Shown here: positions 33,728 through 41,202 of the stretch, piece after piece | Numbering within the stretch: the stretch's first letter is position 1 | Layout of the letters: each line of letters begins with the position of its first letter | Origin: Methanobrevibacter sp. | GTDB lineage: Archaea > Methanobacteriota > Methanobacteria > Methanobacteriales > Methanobacteriaceae | Assembly (NCBI GenBank): GCA_017652345.1 | Contig: JAGCBE010000113.1 | Location: 14,214 to 78,213, forward strand | DNA length: 64,000 nucleotides | Direction: 5' to 3' | Position numbers and translations under genes: made by a program | The notes under the pieces: generated by a model | The model's input: only the letters and a program-made list of their open reading frames with translations | What the model was told of the DNA's origin: nothing | Database searches by the model: none

Positions 33728-34049
33728 GCTGCTGTGGTGGAATTGGCAGACACAAGGGACTTTAATGTTTGTACGCATATCAATGTGCGTCTGCGGTTTA
33801 TTCGCAGAGAGTGCTCACAGAGAAATCTGTGAAGTAGAAGTCGGCTAAAACGGCGAAGGCACAAACAGAACGCCGTGCTAACCCATTCGGGTGAGTGTAG
33901 AGACTTTACACCGACTACCTAAGTCCGAAAGGATATGGTAAAGACCAAGTCCAGACTACAACACACATTCAGTGTGGCTATGGTAACATAGAGTAGTACG
34001 AAAATCCCTCGCTGGATACAGCATACCGGTTCAAGTCCGGTCAGCAGCA
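33728..34049 (+). tRNA. tRNA-Leu (TAA) interrupted by a group I intron
   Basis: Exon 1 is 33728-33762 (acceptor GCTGCTG, D-arm, AGGGA stem and CTT of the anticodon loop); exon 2 is 34001-34049 (AAAA, TCCCT, variable arm, T-arm ACCGG-TTCAAGT-CCGGT, acceptor CAGCAGC, A). Joined, the loop reads CTTAAAA with anticodon TAA, and the 84-base product is a normal class II leucine tRNA. The break lies after U34, the same place as the classic tRNA-Leu(UAA) introns of cyanobacteria and plastids. Confidence 0.93.
33763..34000 (+). ncRNA. Group I self-splicing intron in tRNA-Leu(UAA)
   Basis: 238 bases, preceded by T and ending in G as group I introns do. Core pairings occur in the required order: P3 AGTCGG (33839-33844) with CCGACT (33911-33916); P5-like ACGGCG with CGCCGT; P6-like CCC-attc-GGG; P7 GACTT (33902-33906) with AAGTC (33947-33951); and P8 with TCC-GAAA-GGA (33924-33933). 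J8/7-like AAAGACC precedes the P7 3' strand. P9-like hairpins ACAC...GTGT and CTATG-gtaa-CATAG close it. No open frame for an endonuclease. Confidence 0.9.
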
Positions 34050-34054
34050 TTTAA

Positions 34055-34129
34055 CGGGATGTAGATCAGTTTGGCTAGATCACCACATTTGGGATGTGGG
34101 AGTCGCAGGTTCAAATCCTGTCATCCCGA
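34055..34129 (+). tRNA. tRNA-Pro (TGG)
   Basis: Acceptor CGGGATG with CATCCCG, D-arm GATCAGTTTGGCTAGATC, anticodon arm CCACA-TTTGGGA-TGTGG, T-arm GCAGG-TTCAAAT-CCTGT. Starts five bases after tRNA-Leu. Confidence 0.94.
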
Positions 34130-34293
34130 TTAAGGTTTAACGAGCCTACAAAGTCGTACCCTTACCTTATGAAGACCTTATTGTTGTGAAACAAAAAGAG
34201 TTCGCAAATAAGCATTGGAAGATGCTTGGGAATGAAGGTGCCAACATGAGCACCGTGAGCGTATCGGATGGGGTAAGGAAACTCCCTCAAAAA

Positions 34294-34364
34294 TGCCTGT
34301 TAATGAAGTGGTAACATGGGAGCCTTTGAAGCTCTAATCGTTGGTTCGAATCCAACACAGGCAA
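34294..34364 (+). tRNA. tRNA-Gln (TTG)
   Basis: Acceptor TGCCTGT with ACAGGCA, D-arm ATGAAGTGGTAACAT, anticodon arm GGAGC-CTTTGAA-GCTCT, T-arm GTTGG-TTCGAAT-CCAAC. The spacer before it (34130-34293) has no gene but recurring short hairpins. Confidence 0.93.
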
Positions 34365-34367
34365 TTT

Positions 34368-34442
34368 GGCCCTATCGTCTAGTCTGGTCTAGGACGTAAG
34401 ATTTTCATTCTTAAAACATGGGTTCGAATCCCGTTAGGGTCA
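34368..34442 (+). tRNA. tRNA-Glu (TTC)
   Basis: Acceptor GGCCCTA with TAGGGTC, D-arm GTCTAGTCTGGTCTAGGAC, anticodon arm TAAGA-TTTTCAT-TCTTA, T-arm ATGGG-TTCGAAT-CCCGT. Three bases after tRNA-Gln. Confidence 0.93.
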
Positions 34443-34614
34443 CTAGGTAAATCTCCTGTAGACAAGAATTAAAAGTCGAGAAGAAAATACAGCCACTATC
34501 ACTGGAACACTTGGAGAACCAACTCCATCAACAAGGTTGTGAAATCCAGATGTGGATGCGTAAGGTTGAAACTACTTACCAGGACTGATTGCCTATTTTA
34601 TAGTATATTTGTAA

Positions 34615-34688
34615 GCCCGAATAATTCAGATGGATAGAATGCGGTCCTTCTAAGACTGACGTCGGGGGTTCAAGTCCCTCTTCGGGTG
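34615..34688 (+). tRNA. tRNA-Arg (TCT)
   Basis: Acceptor GCCCGAA with TTCGGGT (first pair G-T), D-arm ATTCAGATGGATAGAAT, anticodon arm CGGTC-CTTCTAA-GACTG, T-arm GGGGG-TTCAAGT-CCCTC. Reads AGA, the main Arg codon here. Spacer 34443-34614 before it holds hairpins such as GGAG-aaccaa-CTCC. Confidence 0.93.
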
Positions 34689-34694
34689 TTCTTA

Positions 34695-34737
34695 AAATGA
34701 TAATTGTTTGTAGGTTTAGAGATTATCATTTGTTCTT
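34695..34737 (+). terminator. Terminator of the tRNA operon
   Basis: AAATGATAA (34695-34703) and TTATCATTT (34723-34731), 19-base loop, then a T-rich run. Seven bases after tRNA-Arg. Confidence 0.8.
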
Positions 34738-34924
34738 TTTGTTGGTTTAATTGCATATTTCTTTCGTGCAGGAATGTGCCTCCTTTGAGCAGAAAAACCT
34801 ACTGCCGGAACAACACCTTTGGTGAAAGGTAACAAAGTTACCTGACTCTTGCAAGTTGTCTTAGACCTCCATTCTTTACAACTTGCAAGAGTTTCCGGAA
34901 AATAAAAAACAAGGAGGATTAAAT
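34738..34924 (+). promoter_or_regulatory. Highly structured leader with anti-Shine-Dalgarno sequence
   Basis: Contains CACC-ttt-GGTG, GGTAAC-aaa-GTTACC (34828-34842), and a perfect 15-bp stem ACTCTTGCAAGTTGT (34845-34859) with ACAACTTGCAAGAGT (34878-34892). CCTCCTT (34779-34785) is the exact complement of the ribosome site AAGGAGG (34911-34917). TTTCCGGAAA (34892-34901) equals the box seen upstream of the promoter at 61499. No promoter is visible in the leader, so the gene may depend on read-through. Confidence 0.6.
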
Positions 34925-35467
34925 ATGTTAGTAGATAAAAATGTTTCACTTTTGGACGAACTAATTCAAGTGTCAGAAACTGCAATAGATGCACACAGAT
35001 ATATTGATCAACTTGAACAAGAAATTGCGGAACTAAAGAGCAATCCAGATTTAGTTAGTAAGGACAAAAATCAATATATAACAACACTTCCTCACATAAT
35101 AACAACTATTTATCGTCCTTCATATAACTATGTAAAAAGCAATCAGAAATGTAATAAGTGCAAAGACGGGTTTATTAAAGTAGAAGATTCGTTTTATACA
35201 AGAACAAAGATTTGTGACTGTCAAAAGAAAGTTCTTAACTATTTTGTTCAGGAATTAAGCGCAATATCAGTATCCTGTATTGTTAATAAGGAAGAAACAG
35301 TAACATATGATTGTATTCCAAAAGGAAGTAATGATACTATTATTTCGGTAAATAGGAAGTATATTTATAACTCGTTTAATAAGAAACATTTATCATTAGA
35401 TATTGGTAATGTTTTTTATACAAACAAAGAAGATTGTGAAGAATTTTGCAGGAGGAAAAATAAATGA
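34925..35467 (+). CDS. Hypothetical zinc-ribbon-containing protein, 180 aa
   Basis: ATG 34925 after AAGGAGGATTAAAT. The first 50 residues are coiled-coil-like (IDAHRYIDQLEQEIAELKS). Residues about 75-105 hold a DnaJ-type Cys pattern, CNKCKDGF...KICDCQKK. Another Cys pair is near the end. No family recognised. Overlaps the next gene by four bases (ATGA), and the three genes to 36202 form one unit. Confidence 0.7.
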   Translation: MLVDKNVSLLDELIQVSETAIDAHRYIDQLEQEIAELKSNPDLVSKDKNQYITTLPHIITTIYRPSYNYVKSNQKCNKCKDGFIKVEDSFYTRTKICDCQKKVLNYFVQELSAISVSCIVNKEETVTYDCIPKGSNDTIISVNRKYIYNSFNKKHLSLDIGNVFYTNKEDCEEFCRRKNK

Positions 35468-35868
35468 AAATGAAGGGTGAACCACTAGAGGTAAAGTTTA
35501 CGCACGTTGAAAATGGAACAATTAAAAAGACCATTGCAAGATGCACTATTCAGGATTCAAATGTACCGCTCGCTGTTTACCATGAATTTTTTGAGCTGTT
35601 TGAACCAGAGATGAATAAGGTTGTTTCATACTATCCGTCTGTAAGATTGTATGCTGAGACAACCTGTGCTCCAGATGATACATATGATCCGGTAATTGGT
35701 GAAAAAATTGCCAGGAAGAAGATTATGAAGAAATTCATGTCAATGGTTCGACAAGCCGCTGATAAAAAGATTGCAGACCTAAACAAACAGCTTGTTAAAT
35801 GCACAGAGCTTAAAAAGTTTGCCGCAAAAAGTGAAATTAAAATCATTGAATATTTAAAGGATCAATGA
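35464..35868 (+). CDS. Hypothetical protein, 134 aa
   Basis: GGAGG site just inside the previous gene. N-terminal half beta-rich, C-terminal half basic and helical (RKKIMKKFMSMVRQAADKKI). No family recognised. Followed after one base by a small nuclease-like gene. Confidence 0.7.
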   Translation: MKMKGEPLEVKFTHVENGTIKKTIARCTIQDSNVPLAVYHEFFELFEPEMNKVVSYYPSVRLYAETTCAPDDTYDPVIGEKIARKKIMKKFMSMVRQAADKKIADLNKQLVKCTELKKFAAKSEIKIIEYLKDQ

Positions 35869-35869
35869 T

Positions 35870-36202
35870 ATGAATAAAAAACCAAACAGATATTACAGCG
35901 ATAAACAGGAAAAAAGAACTGCTAAGAACCTAAATGCTAAAGTACAAACAAGCAGTGGTTCAAGTAAGTTCCTAAAGGGCGATGTGGTATCATCAAACTG
36001 TTTGATTGAATGTAAAACAATGACGGAAGAAAAGAAATCGTTTTCAATTAAAAAAGAGTGGTTGGATAAAATAGATGAACAATGTTTTGCAATGGGTAAG
36101 AGATATCCAATACTTGCATTTGATTTCGGTGGTAATGAAAATTATTACATTTTAAATGAAACAGTGATGAAGAAATTCATTGAATTTTTGGATAATGAAT
36201 AA
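35870..36202 (+). CDS. Small PD-(D/E)XK nuclease-like (Hjc/resolvase-type) protein
   Basis: 110 residues. KRTAKNLNAKVQTSSGSSKF, then KGDVVSSNCLIECKTM (D...ExK with preceding Gly-rich turn) resembles small archaeal Hjc-like and phage resolvase/VSR-type nucleases. A late KKEWLDKIDEQCFAMGKRYP helix and LAFDFGG strand also fit. It is the last gene before a strong terminator. It could be a second junction-resolving or DNA-processing nuclease beside RecU. Confidence 0.6.
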   Translation: MNKKPNRYYSDKQEKRTAKNLNAKVQTSSGSSKFLKGDVVSSNCLIECKTMTEEKKSFSIKKEWLDKIDEQCFAMGKRYPILAFDFGGNENYYILNETVMKKFIEFLDNE

Positions 36203-36207
36203 GAATT

Positions 36208-36244
36208 AAAAGTGCTATCATAAAATACATGATAGCACTTTTTT
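36208..36244 (+). terminator. Strong intrinsic terminator
   Basis: AAAAGTGCTATCAT (36208-36221) with ATGATAGCACTTTT (36229-36242), perfect 14-bp stem, 7-base loop, T run. Confidence 0.95.
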
Positions 36245-36275
36245 CTAAAATTCTTAGATAAATTTTAAAAAACAC

Positions 36276-36304
36276 TTGACTTTTTTACTTTAATATGTTA
36301 TAAT
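36276..36304 (+). promoter_or_regulatory. Promoter of the clamp-loader operon
   Basis: TTGACT (36276-36281), 17 bases, consensus TATAAT (36299-36304) preceded by TGT. No other promoter is visible until 45177, so clamp loader, sigma-like gene and many structural-type genes may be one transcript. Confidence 0.93.
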
Positions 36305-36353
36305 GTATATGTGAAATTGTAATAATTCACTATAAATTTTAGGAGGTTTACAT

Positions 36354-37382
36354 ATGCCAACATTAGCAGTTAAGCACAGACCGAAAACATGGGAAGAGGT
36401 AGTTGAACAAAATGTTATTAAAGCTATACTTCAAAATCAAATAAACAATAATACCGTTAAGAATTGTTATCTTTTCTGTGGACCAGCGGGCACCGGAAAG
36501 ACGACCAACGCACGTTTATTTGTTAAATATCTAAATGGTGGATCTTTAACAAATGTAACAGAACTTGACGCTGCATCACATAATGGCGTGGAGGATATAA
36601 GAAAATTAACAGAGGATTCACATTATAAACCGATTGGAACAAAATATAGGGCATATATCATTGATGAGTGTCATGTTTTAAGTGGACAAGCTTGGCAGGC
36701 ATTTTTGAAGGAGTTGGAAGAACCAACACCTACAAGTATTTTCGTTTTTTGTACTACCGACCCTCAGAAAATTCCAGCAACAATTATTTCAAGAGTTCAG
36801 AGATATGACTTTAAGAAGATAACTCATGGAGGAATTGTAAACAGACTAAAGTACATTATTGATGCTGAGAACAATGAGGGAAATAATTATACCTATGAAG
36901 AGGATGCTATTTCTTATATTGCTAAACTAGCAGATGGAGGAATGAGAGATAGCATCACTCTTCTAGAAAAAACACTTGCTTATGATCCAAAGGTTACAAT
37001 GGAATCAGTAACAAAAGCTCTTGGAACATTAGACTATACAACAATGTTTGATCTAACTGATTGTATTTGTAAAATGGATAAAAAAGGAACTATAGAAATT
37101 ATTGAAACAACATATAGAAACGGTCTTGATTTAAAACAGTTTATTAAGAATTATAATTATTTTGTTTTAGACCTTTGCAAATATGACTTGTTTAGAGACT
37201 TTGAATATTTGCAGATACCTTCAACATACTCAAATAGGGTTAATAAATATACCAAAGATGATTTTGCATTTTTTATTTCACTGTTAAATGAAGTTATTAA
37301 CCTAAATACCACTATTAAATGGGAGTCAACACCGAAGCCAATTATTGAATCTACATTTGTACTTCTTTGCTCGGAGGGTTAA
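36354..37382 (+). CDS. dnaX: Clamp loader large subunit (DnaX gamma-like AAA+)
   Basis: 342 residues, AGGAGGTTTACAT before ATG 36354. VKHRPKTWEEVVEQ start, Walker A CGPAGTGKTTNA, Walker B YIIDECHVLSGQ, sensor 1 FCTTDPQKIPATIISRVQR with the SRC-like arginine finger (SRVQ) are all DnaX-like. It lacks the zinc Cys cluster and the long tau tail of bacterial DnaX. It would load the clamp encoded at 23668. The next two genes complete the loader. Confidence 0.92.
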   Translation: MPTLAVKHRPKTWEEVVEQNVIKAILQNQINNNTVKNCYLFCGPAGTGKTTNARLFVKYLNGGSLTNVTELDAASHNGVEDIRKLTEDSHYKPIGTKYRAYIIDECHVLSGQAWQAFLKELEEPTPTSIFVFCTTDPQKIPATIISRVQRYDFKKITHGGIVNRLKYIIDAENNEGNNYTYEEDAISYIAKLADGGMRDSITLLEKTLAYDPKVTMESVTKALGTLDYTTMFDLTDCICKMDKKGTIEIIETTYRNGLDLKQFIKNYNYFVLDLCKYDLFRDFEYLQIPSTYSNRVNKYTKDDFAFFISLLNEVINLNTTIKWESTPKPIIESTFVLLCSEG

Positions 37383-37385
37383 ATC

Positions 37386-38234
37386 ATGTATGTTTGTGGG
37401 CAAAAGAAACTTCTTGAAAGAATAGATAAACTCATTGATAATAACCTTTTTCCAAGGTTTATCATTCTTGTTGGAAATAGAGGTTGTGGTAAGAAAGTAT
37501 TATCTGATTACATCGCAAGAAAACTCGAAGCAAATTTTGTTCCATGTGGAACAAAGGCAGACGAAGTAAAGGATGTAATTTTTAATTCATATACTGTGTC
37601 CGAAAAGACATTATATATGTTTTTTGATTGTGATGATATGTCGGTTAATGCAAAAAATGCCCTTTTAAAAGTTACAGAAGAGCCACCAAACAATTCATAT
37701 TTCGTAATGACCGTAACAGATTTGTCAACAGTTTTGGAAACACTTATTAGCAGAGGAACGGTTTTTAATACAGAACCGTATACTATAGATGATTTAAAAG
37801 AATTTATTGAGTATAAAAAGTACGAATTTACTGAGGACGAGAAGAAGATTATATACCAAATTTGCACCTGTCCTGAAGAGGTAATAAACGCAAAGGATAA
37901 TAATGTAAAAGAAGTATATGATCTTGCAGATAAATTTATTCAGTTTATAGGTTCCGCAAATATGGCAAACGAGCTAAAAATAGCAACGATGTTAAACCTG
38001 AAAAAAGATCAAACTGATAAAATTGATCCAATCGTATTTCTAAGATGTATTATGTTATGCTGTAATTCCTATTTATATGATTCTAGCAAAGAGGATGTTA
38101 AGATATTTGACTCTATTATTAAGGAAACAAGTAAGGCTCTGGTCGATTTGTCAAAAAAGAGTTTTAACAAGCAGATGGTTATTGATAACTGGATTATATC
38201 AACACATCTAAAAGTATCTGGAGGTGAATTTTAA
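37386..38234 (+). CDS. Clamp loader delta'-like subunit
   Basis: 282 residues, GGAGGG in front of ATG 37386. CGQKKLLERIDKLID and a degenerate P-loop GNRGCGKKV, then FFDCDDMSVNAKNALLKVTEEP and LISRGTVF in the place of the SRC motif follow the delta' (HolB) layout. The Walker A has Lys in place of Thr/Ser and the Walker B Glu is missing, so ATP hydrolysis is unlikely, as in bacterial delta'. Confidence 0.78.
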   Translation: MYVCGQKKLLERIDKLIDNNLFPRFIILVGNRGCGKKVLSDYIARKLEANFVPCGTKADEVKDVIFNSYTVSEKTLYMFFDCDDMSVNAKNALLKVTEEPPNNSYFVMTVTDLSTVLETLISRGTVFNTEPYTIDDLKEFIEYKKYEFTEDEKKIIYQICTCPEEVINAKDNNVKEVYDLADKFIQFIGSANMANELKIATMLNLKKDQTDKIDPIVFLRCIMLCCNSYLYDSSKEDVKIFDSIIKETSKALVDLSKKSFNKQMVIDNWIISTHLKVSGGEF

Positions 38235-39173
38235 GTGAACATTGTAGAACTTAAAAAATCTATAGATACTGGAACATTTACAAACTTATATATTTTTTAC
38301 GGAGAAGAATATACTATACTCGAAGAGTATATTAAGATGATAAAGAATAAGATAGGTTGTGAATGTAAGTCTTGTGAAAGTGTTTCAATCATTTATAAAA
38401 CACTGAATTCAAAGTCTTTGTTTGGATCTGGAAAATGTTTGTATATTGTCAGGGATGATAAAGAATTTTTAACAGCAGAGCAGATGTGGGATATTGAAAG
38501 GAAACTAAAGCAAAAGGGAATTACCATTATTGCAAAATATGGAAATATTGATCAAAGGTCAAAGTTTAGTAAGAAGTTTTCAGATAACATGACATCATTT
38601 GACAGGTTGTCAGAAAATATACTAGCAAAGTATATTAAAAAAGACATTGACATCAATAATGATAATTGTGAATATCTAATCAATGTATGTAATGGTGATT
38701 ACGGAAGAATTAAATTAGAAATTGATAAACTTGTAAACGCTTGCGAATACTTCAAACTAAAACCAGACGATTGTTTTAGAATGTGCAAAAGTGCAGATCT
38801 TTTCTATGTTGAACCAGAAGGAGAAGCATTTGAACTTGTAGACAGTATTATGACACGAAACTATAAGACAATTTATCAACTACTTGAGAAATCAAAAAGA
38901 AGAAATGATAATTGCTTCTTGATTTTTACATTGCTTCACACAAATGTAAAACAGGTATTACAACTTCAATTAGCTGGAAACCAAGGGGATACTCAAAAAG
39001 CAACTGGTTTGAATGGTTTTCAAATAAAGTCAGCAATGAAGTATGTGAATAGATATAGCTGCGAAGAACTTGTAAGATTCTTAAAGTATATTAAATATTG
39101 TGATTCCGGTATTAAACAAGGTACTATATCAGAGGATATGGCTCTTGATTATTTGTTAGTAAATGTTCTGTGA
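38235..39173 (+). CDS. Clamp loader delta-like subunit (HolA family)
   Basis: 312 residues from GTG 38235, directly after the delta' stop, ribosome site GGAGGTGAA. The start TNLYIFYGEEYTILEEYIKM, the segment ITIIAKYGNIDQRSKFSKKF and GDYGRIKLEIDKLVNAC match the delta subunit, which opens the clamp ring. With the two genes before it, a three-part clamp loader results. No P-loop, as expected. Confidence 0.82.
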   Translation: MNIVELKKSIDTGTFTNLYIFYGEEYTILEEYIKMIKNKIGCECKSCESVSIIYKTLNSKSLFGSGKCLYIVRDDKEFLTAEQMWDIERKLKQKGITIIAKYGNIDQRSKFSKKFSDNMTSFDRLSENILAKYIKKDIDINNDNCEYLINVCNGDYGRIKLEIDKLVNACEYFKLKPDDCFRMCKSADLFYVEPEGEAFELVDSIMTRNYKTIYQLLEKSKRRNDNCFLIFTLLHTNVKQVLQLQLAGNQGDTQKATGLNGFQIKSAMKYVNRYSCEELVRFLKYIKYCDSGIKQGTISEDMALDYLLVNVL

Positions 39174-39187
39174 AAGGTTGGTACTGT

Positions 39188-39379
39188 ATGAGTGAAAATG
39201 TTAAGAAACCTGATGAAACATTAGAAGAAATTATTTTTTGCAATCGTTGTGGAAAACCCCTTAGAAGTGATCTTAGTAAAAAACTTGGATACGGTCCAAG
39301 CTGTTACAGAATGTGGAAGAAGGAAAGATCACAACAACATCAATTATTTGACATAGGCGGTGACATAAAAAATGGATGA
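39188..39379 (+). CDS. Small zinc-finger protein, DUF6011-like
   Basis: 63 residues from ATG 39188; an upstream GTG (39170) is less likely. FCNRCGKPLRSDLSKKLGYG followed by PSCYRMW gives CxxC...GxGPxC, the pattern of small phage zinc proteins of DUF6011 type. Function unknown. The end overlaps the next start by eight bases. Confidence 0.72.
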   Translation: MSENVKKPDETLEEIIFCNRCGKPLRSDLSKKLGYGPSCYRMWKKERSQQHQLFDIGGDIKNG

Positions 39380-40097
39380 TTCAAAACCAAAAAGAAATAA
39401 AGGTATAGTACAAATAGAAAAGAGAATAACAGAATTAGTAGAAATGGACATTATGAATGAGGAAATATATGTGCTGCTAAAGAAGTTAGCACATATATAC
39501 ATTAACCAAAATAAATTTGTTTACGGTTATAGTGGTGTTGAGGATGTATGTCATGATGTCGCTTCGGATGTTTGGTTAGCTGTTATAAATGGTCGTGTTA
39601 TTAAATCTTGGATGTACTATATTGGTAAGATGATAAAAATGTCTTATGTAGCTAATCAAAGAAGAATTGAACATGAGGTCATTGACACAGAATATGACCC
39701 CAGTTACAAGTATAATATCAAGGTAATGTGTACTGGTTCATCTATGTCTTGTATTAAAGATTTTGATAATATGGAGAGAAATCTTGTTTTAGATAATGTT
39801 GCTGGAATGATACTTAAAACAATGTCTAAGACAAAGTTTAAACCGGGAACAAAAGAATATTTAGATCTGTATACAAATGTGTGTATAAATCTCGTAAGAG
39901 AACTTGATAATGAAGATTATATCTATTTCAGAATAGATAATCATATAAAACCATATGTTCAAATAGTAATTGAGCAGTTTAAAAAGGATTTCAGGAATTC
40001 TGGTTTTACAGAATCAATCGCAGATAATGTGGATGATGATTTGGAAATGCTGATAACTTCTGACGAAGCTTTAATGAAAGAGCTGAAGAAAGGATAA
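39372..40097 (+). CDS. Putative sigma-70 region 2-like protein
   Basis: 241 residues. Residues about 45-100, FVYGYSGVEDVCHDVASDVW then VIKSWMYYIGKMIKMSYVAN, resemble region 2 of ECF-type sigma factors (DxxQDVxxxxW and the basic helix). The second half, DYIYFRIDNHIKPYVQIVIE, does not show a clear region 4. The place between replication and virion genes would suit a late-gene regulator. If it is a sigma factor, late promoters should differ from the common motif; I see none, so this stays tentative. Confidence 0.5.
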   Translation: MDDSKPKRNKGIVQIEKRITELVEMDIMNEEIYVLLKKLAHIYINQNKFVYGYSGVEDVCHDVASDVWLAVINGRVIKSWMYYIGKMIKMSYVANQRRIEHEVIDTEYDPSYKYNIKVMCTGSSMSCIKDFDNMERNLVLDNVAGMILKTMSKTKFKPGTKEYLDLYTNVCINLVRELDNEDYIYFRIDNHIKPYVQIVIEQFKKDFRNSGFTESIADNVDDDLEMLITSDEALMKELKKG

Positions 40098-40102
40098 GTG
40101 CA

Positions 40103-40486
40103 ATGCCAAAAACAGTGGATGAACTTGTATCAAAAATGCAAGAACAAGATGTGTATTCAATCATATGTAGTTTTCTGTATGACTTAAAAAATATACCGGA
40201 ATACACAACATTATCGGAACTTTGTTACCTTTTAGATGTTAATTCTTTTTTAAAACTAATTAAGTATTTTGGTGGTCAAACAATTACAATACCTACAAAG
40301 GAGGAACTTGTAGAAACCATTCAAGTATTACTTCTTTTCCAGTATTATGAAGTAGAACACAGACCTTGGAAAGATGCTGTAACTCTTGCTGGGTTCGATA
40401 GTAATCGTGGTAAGGGTGCTGGTAATAAATTAAACAGGTTAAAAGAAACATTGGAAAAGTATAATTTTGGAAATAGAAATTATTGA
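40103..40486 (+). CDS. Small DNA-binding-like protein with Mor-type helix-turn-helix flavour
   Basis: 127 residues. FGGQTITIPTKEELVETIQ resembles the strand-helix entry of Mor/Martha-type activators (GGxxxYIPK), followed by a helical region ending in GKGAGNKLNRLKETLEKYNF. Next to the sigma-like gene it could be a regulator; an alternative is a structural adaptor. Low certainty. Confidence 0.4.
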   Translation: MPKTVDELVSKMQEQDVYSIICSFLYDLKNIPEYTTLSELCYLLDVNSFLKLIKYFGGQTITIPTKEELVETIQVLLLFQYYEVEHRPWKDAVTLAGFDSNRGKGAGNKLNRLKETLEKYNFGNRNY

Positions 40487-40496
40487 GGTGGTCAGT

Positions 40497-40769
40497 ATGA
40501 ATAAAGTAATACCTACAAGTTGCAGTCATATGTTACAATATTTAACAGATAATACACCAAAGGATGTTTTCTTTAATCAATGCGTTCAAAAAAGATTGAC
40601 AAATATGTATGCAAAGGCCGATGAGGAGTATGACAACGAGTTACATAGCCTTGAGGTTGGAATTGACTATAATGATTTCGGGCAAGTTAAACGATGTGTA
40701 ACTAGGCTTATGCGGTTAATGAAAAAGAATAGAAATTCTTTAATACAAACTATAGAGAGGATGGTTTAA
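40497..40769 (+). CDS. Hypothetical helical protein, 90 aa
   Basis: ATG 40497 after GAGGTGGTCAGT. Charged helices (YAKADEEYDNELHSLEVGI, CVTRLMRLMKKNRNSLIQTI). Two bases before the next gene. No family recognised; the operon context suggests a virion-assembly role. Confidence 0.65.
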   Translation: MNKVIPTSCSHMLQYLTDNTPKDVFFNQCVQKRLTNMYAKADEEYDNELHSLEVGIDYNDFGQVKRCVTRLMRLMKKNRNSLIQTIERMV

Positions 40770-40770
40770 G

Positions 40771-41196
40771 TTGGCTAGATCAAAAGGCAGTCTATCGACA
40801 GATGAGGCGAAAAAGATGTGTAAGGATCTGGAACTACTACTTGATACAAGTTTCAAATATAATTTCAACTGTTTACGATTTATTGAACTATTACTTTGTC
40901 AGAATATATGTGATCAATTAAATGAAGCAAATATTGAAAATACATTAGATGTTATTACAGAAATAGAAATACCACTTATTGGAACACTGAAAATAACTCC
41001 AAGAATTTTTCATGAAAAGCACGGTGTTACAGATGAACCGTCTGTTCATTTTGATTTCGAGTTTAAACCTACTAGCGGATTCAAAACAGATGTTTTACAG
41101 GCATATACATATAAAGATTCTGGAATTGGTGATGTGTTTGCACACCTATATGGTGACAGGCTAAAAGAGTTATACAAAAATCTCCAAGAGGGGTGA
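40771..41196 (+). CDS. Hypothetical protein, 141 aa
   Basis: Starts at TTG 40771 after GAGAGG. First half helical with several Cys, second half beta (IEIPLIGTLKITPRIFHEKH). No family recognised. Six bases before the next GTG start, in the same operon as the tail-type proteins. Confidence 0.65.
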   Translation: MARSKGSLSTDEAKKMCKDLELLLDTSFKYNFNCLRFIELLLCQNICDQLNEANIENTLDVITEIEIPLIGTLKITPRIFHEKHGVTDEPSVHFDFEFKPTSGFKTDVLQAYTYKDSGIGDVFAHLYGDRLKELYKNLQEG

Positions 41197-41202
41197 TTAA
41201 AG

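Noticed and set aside
33763..34000. The insert in tRNA-Leu as a long variable arm or a second tRNA
   Set aside because: It interrupts the anticodon loop exactly and has group I core pairings, so an intron explains it better.
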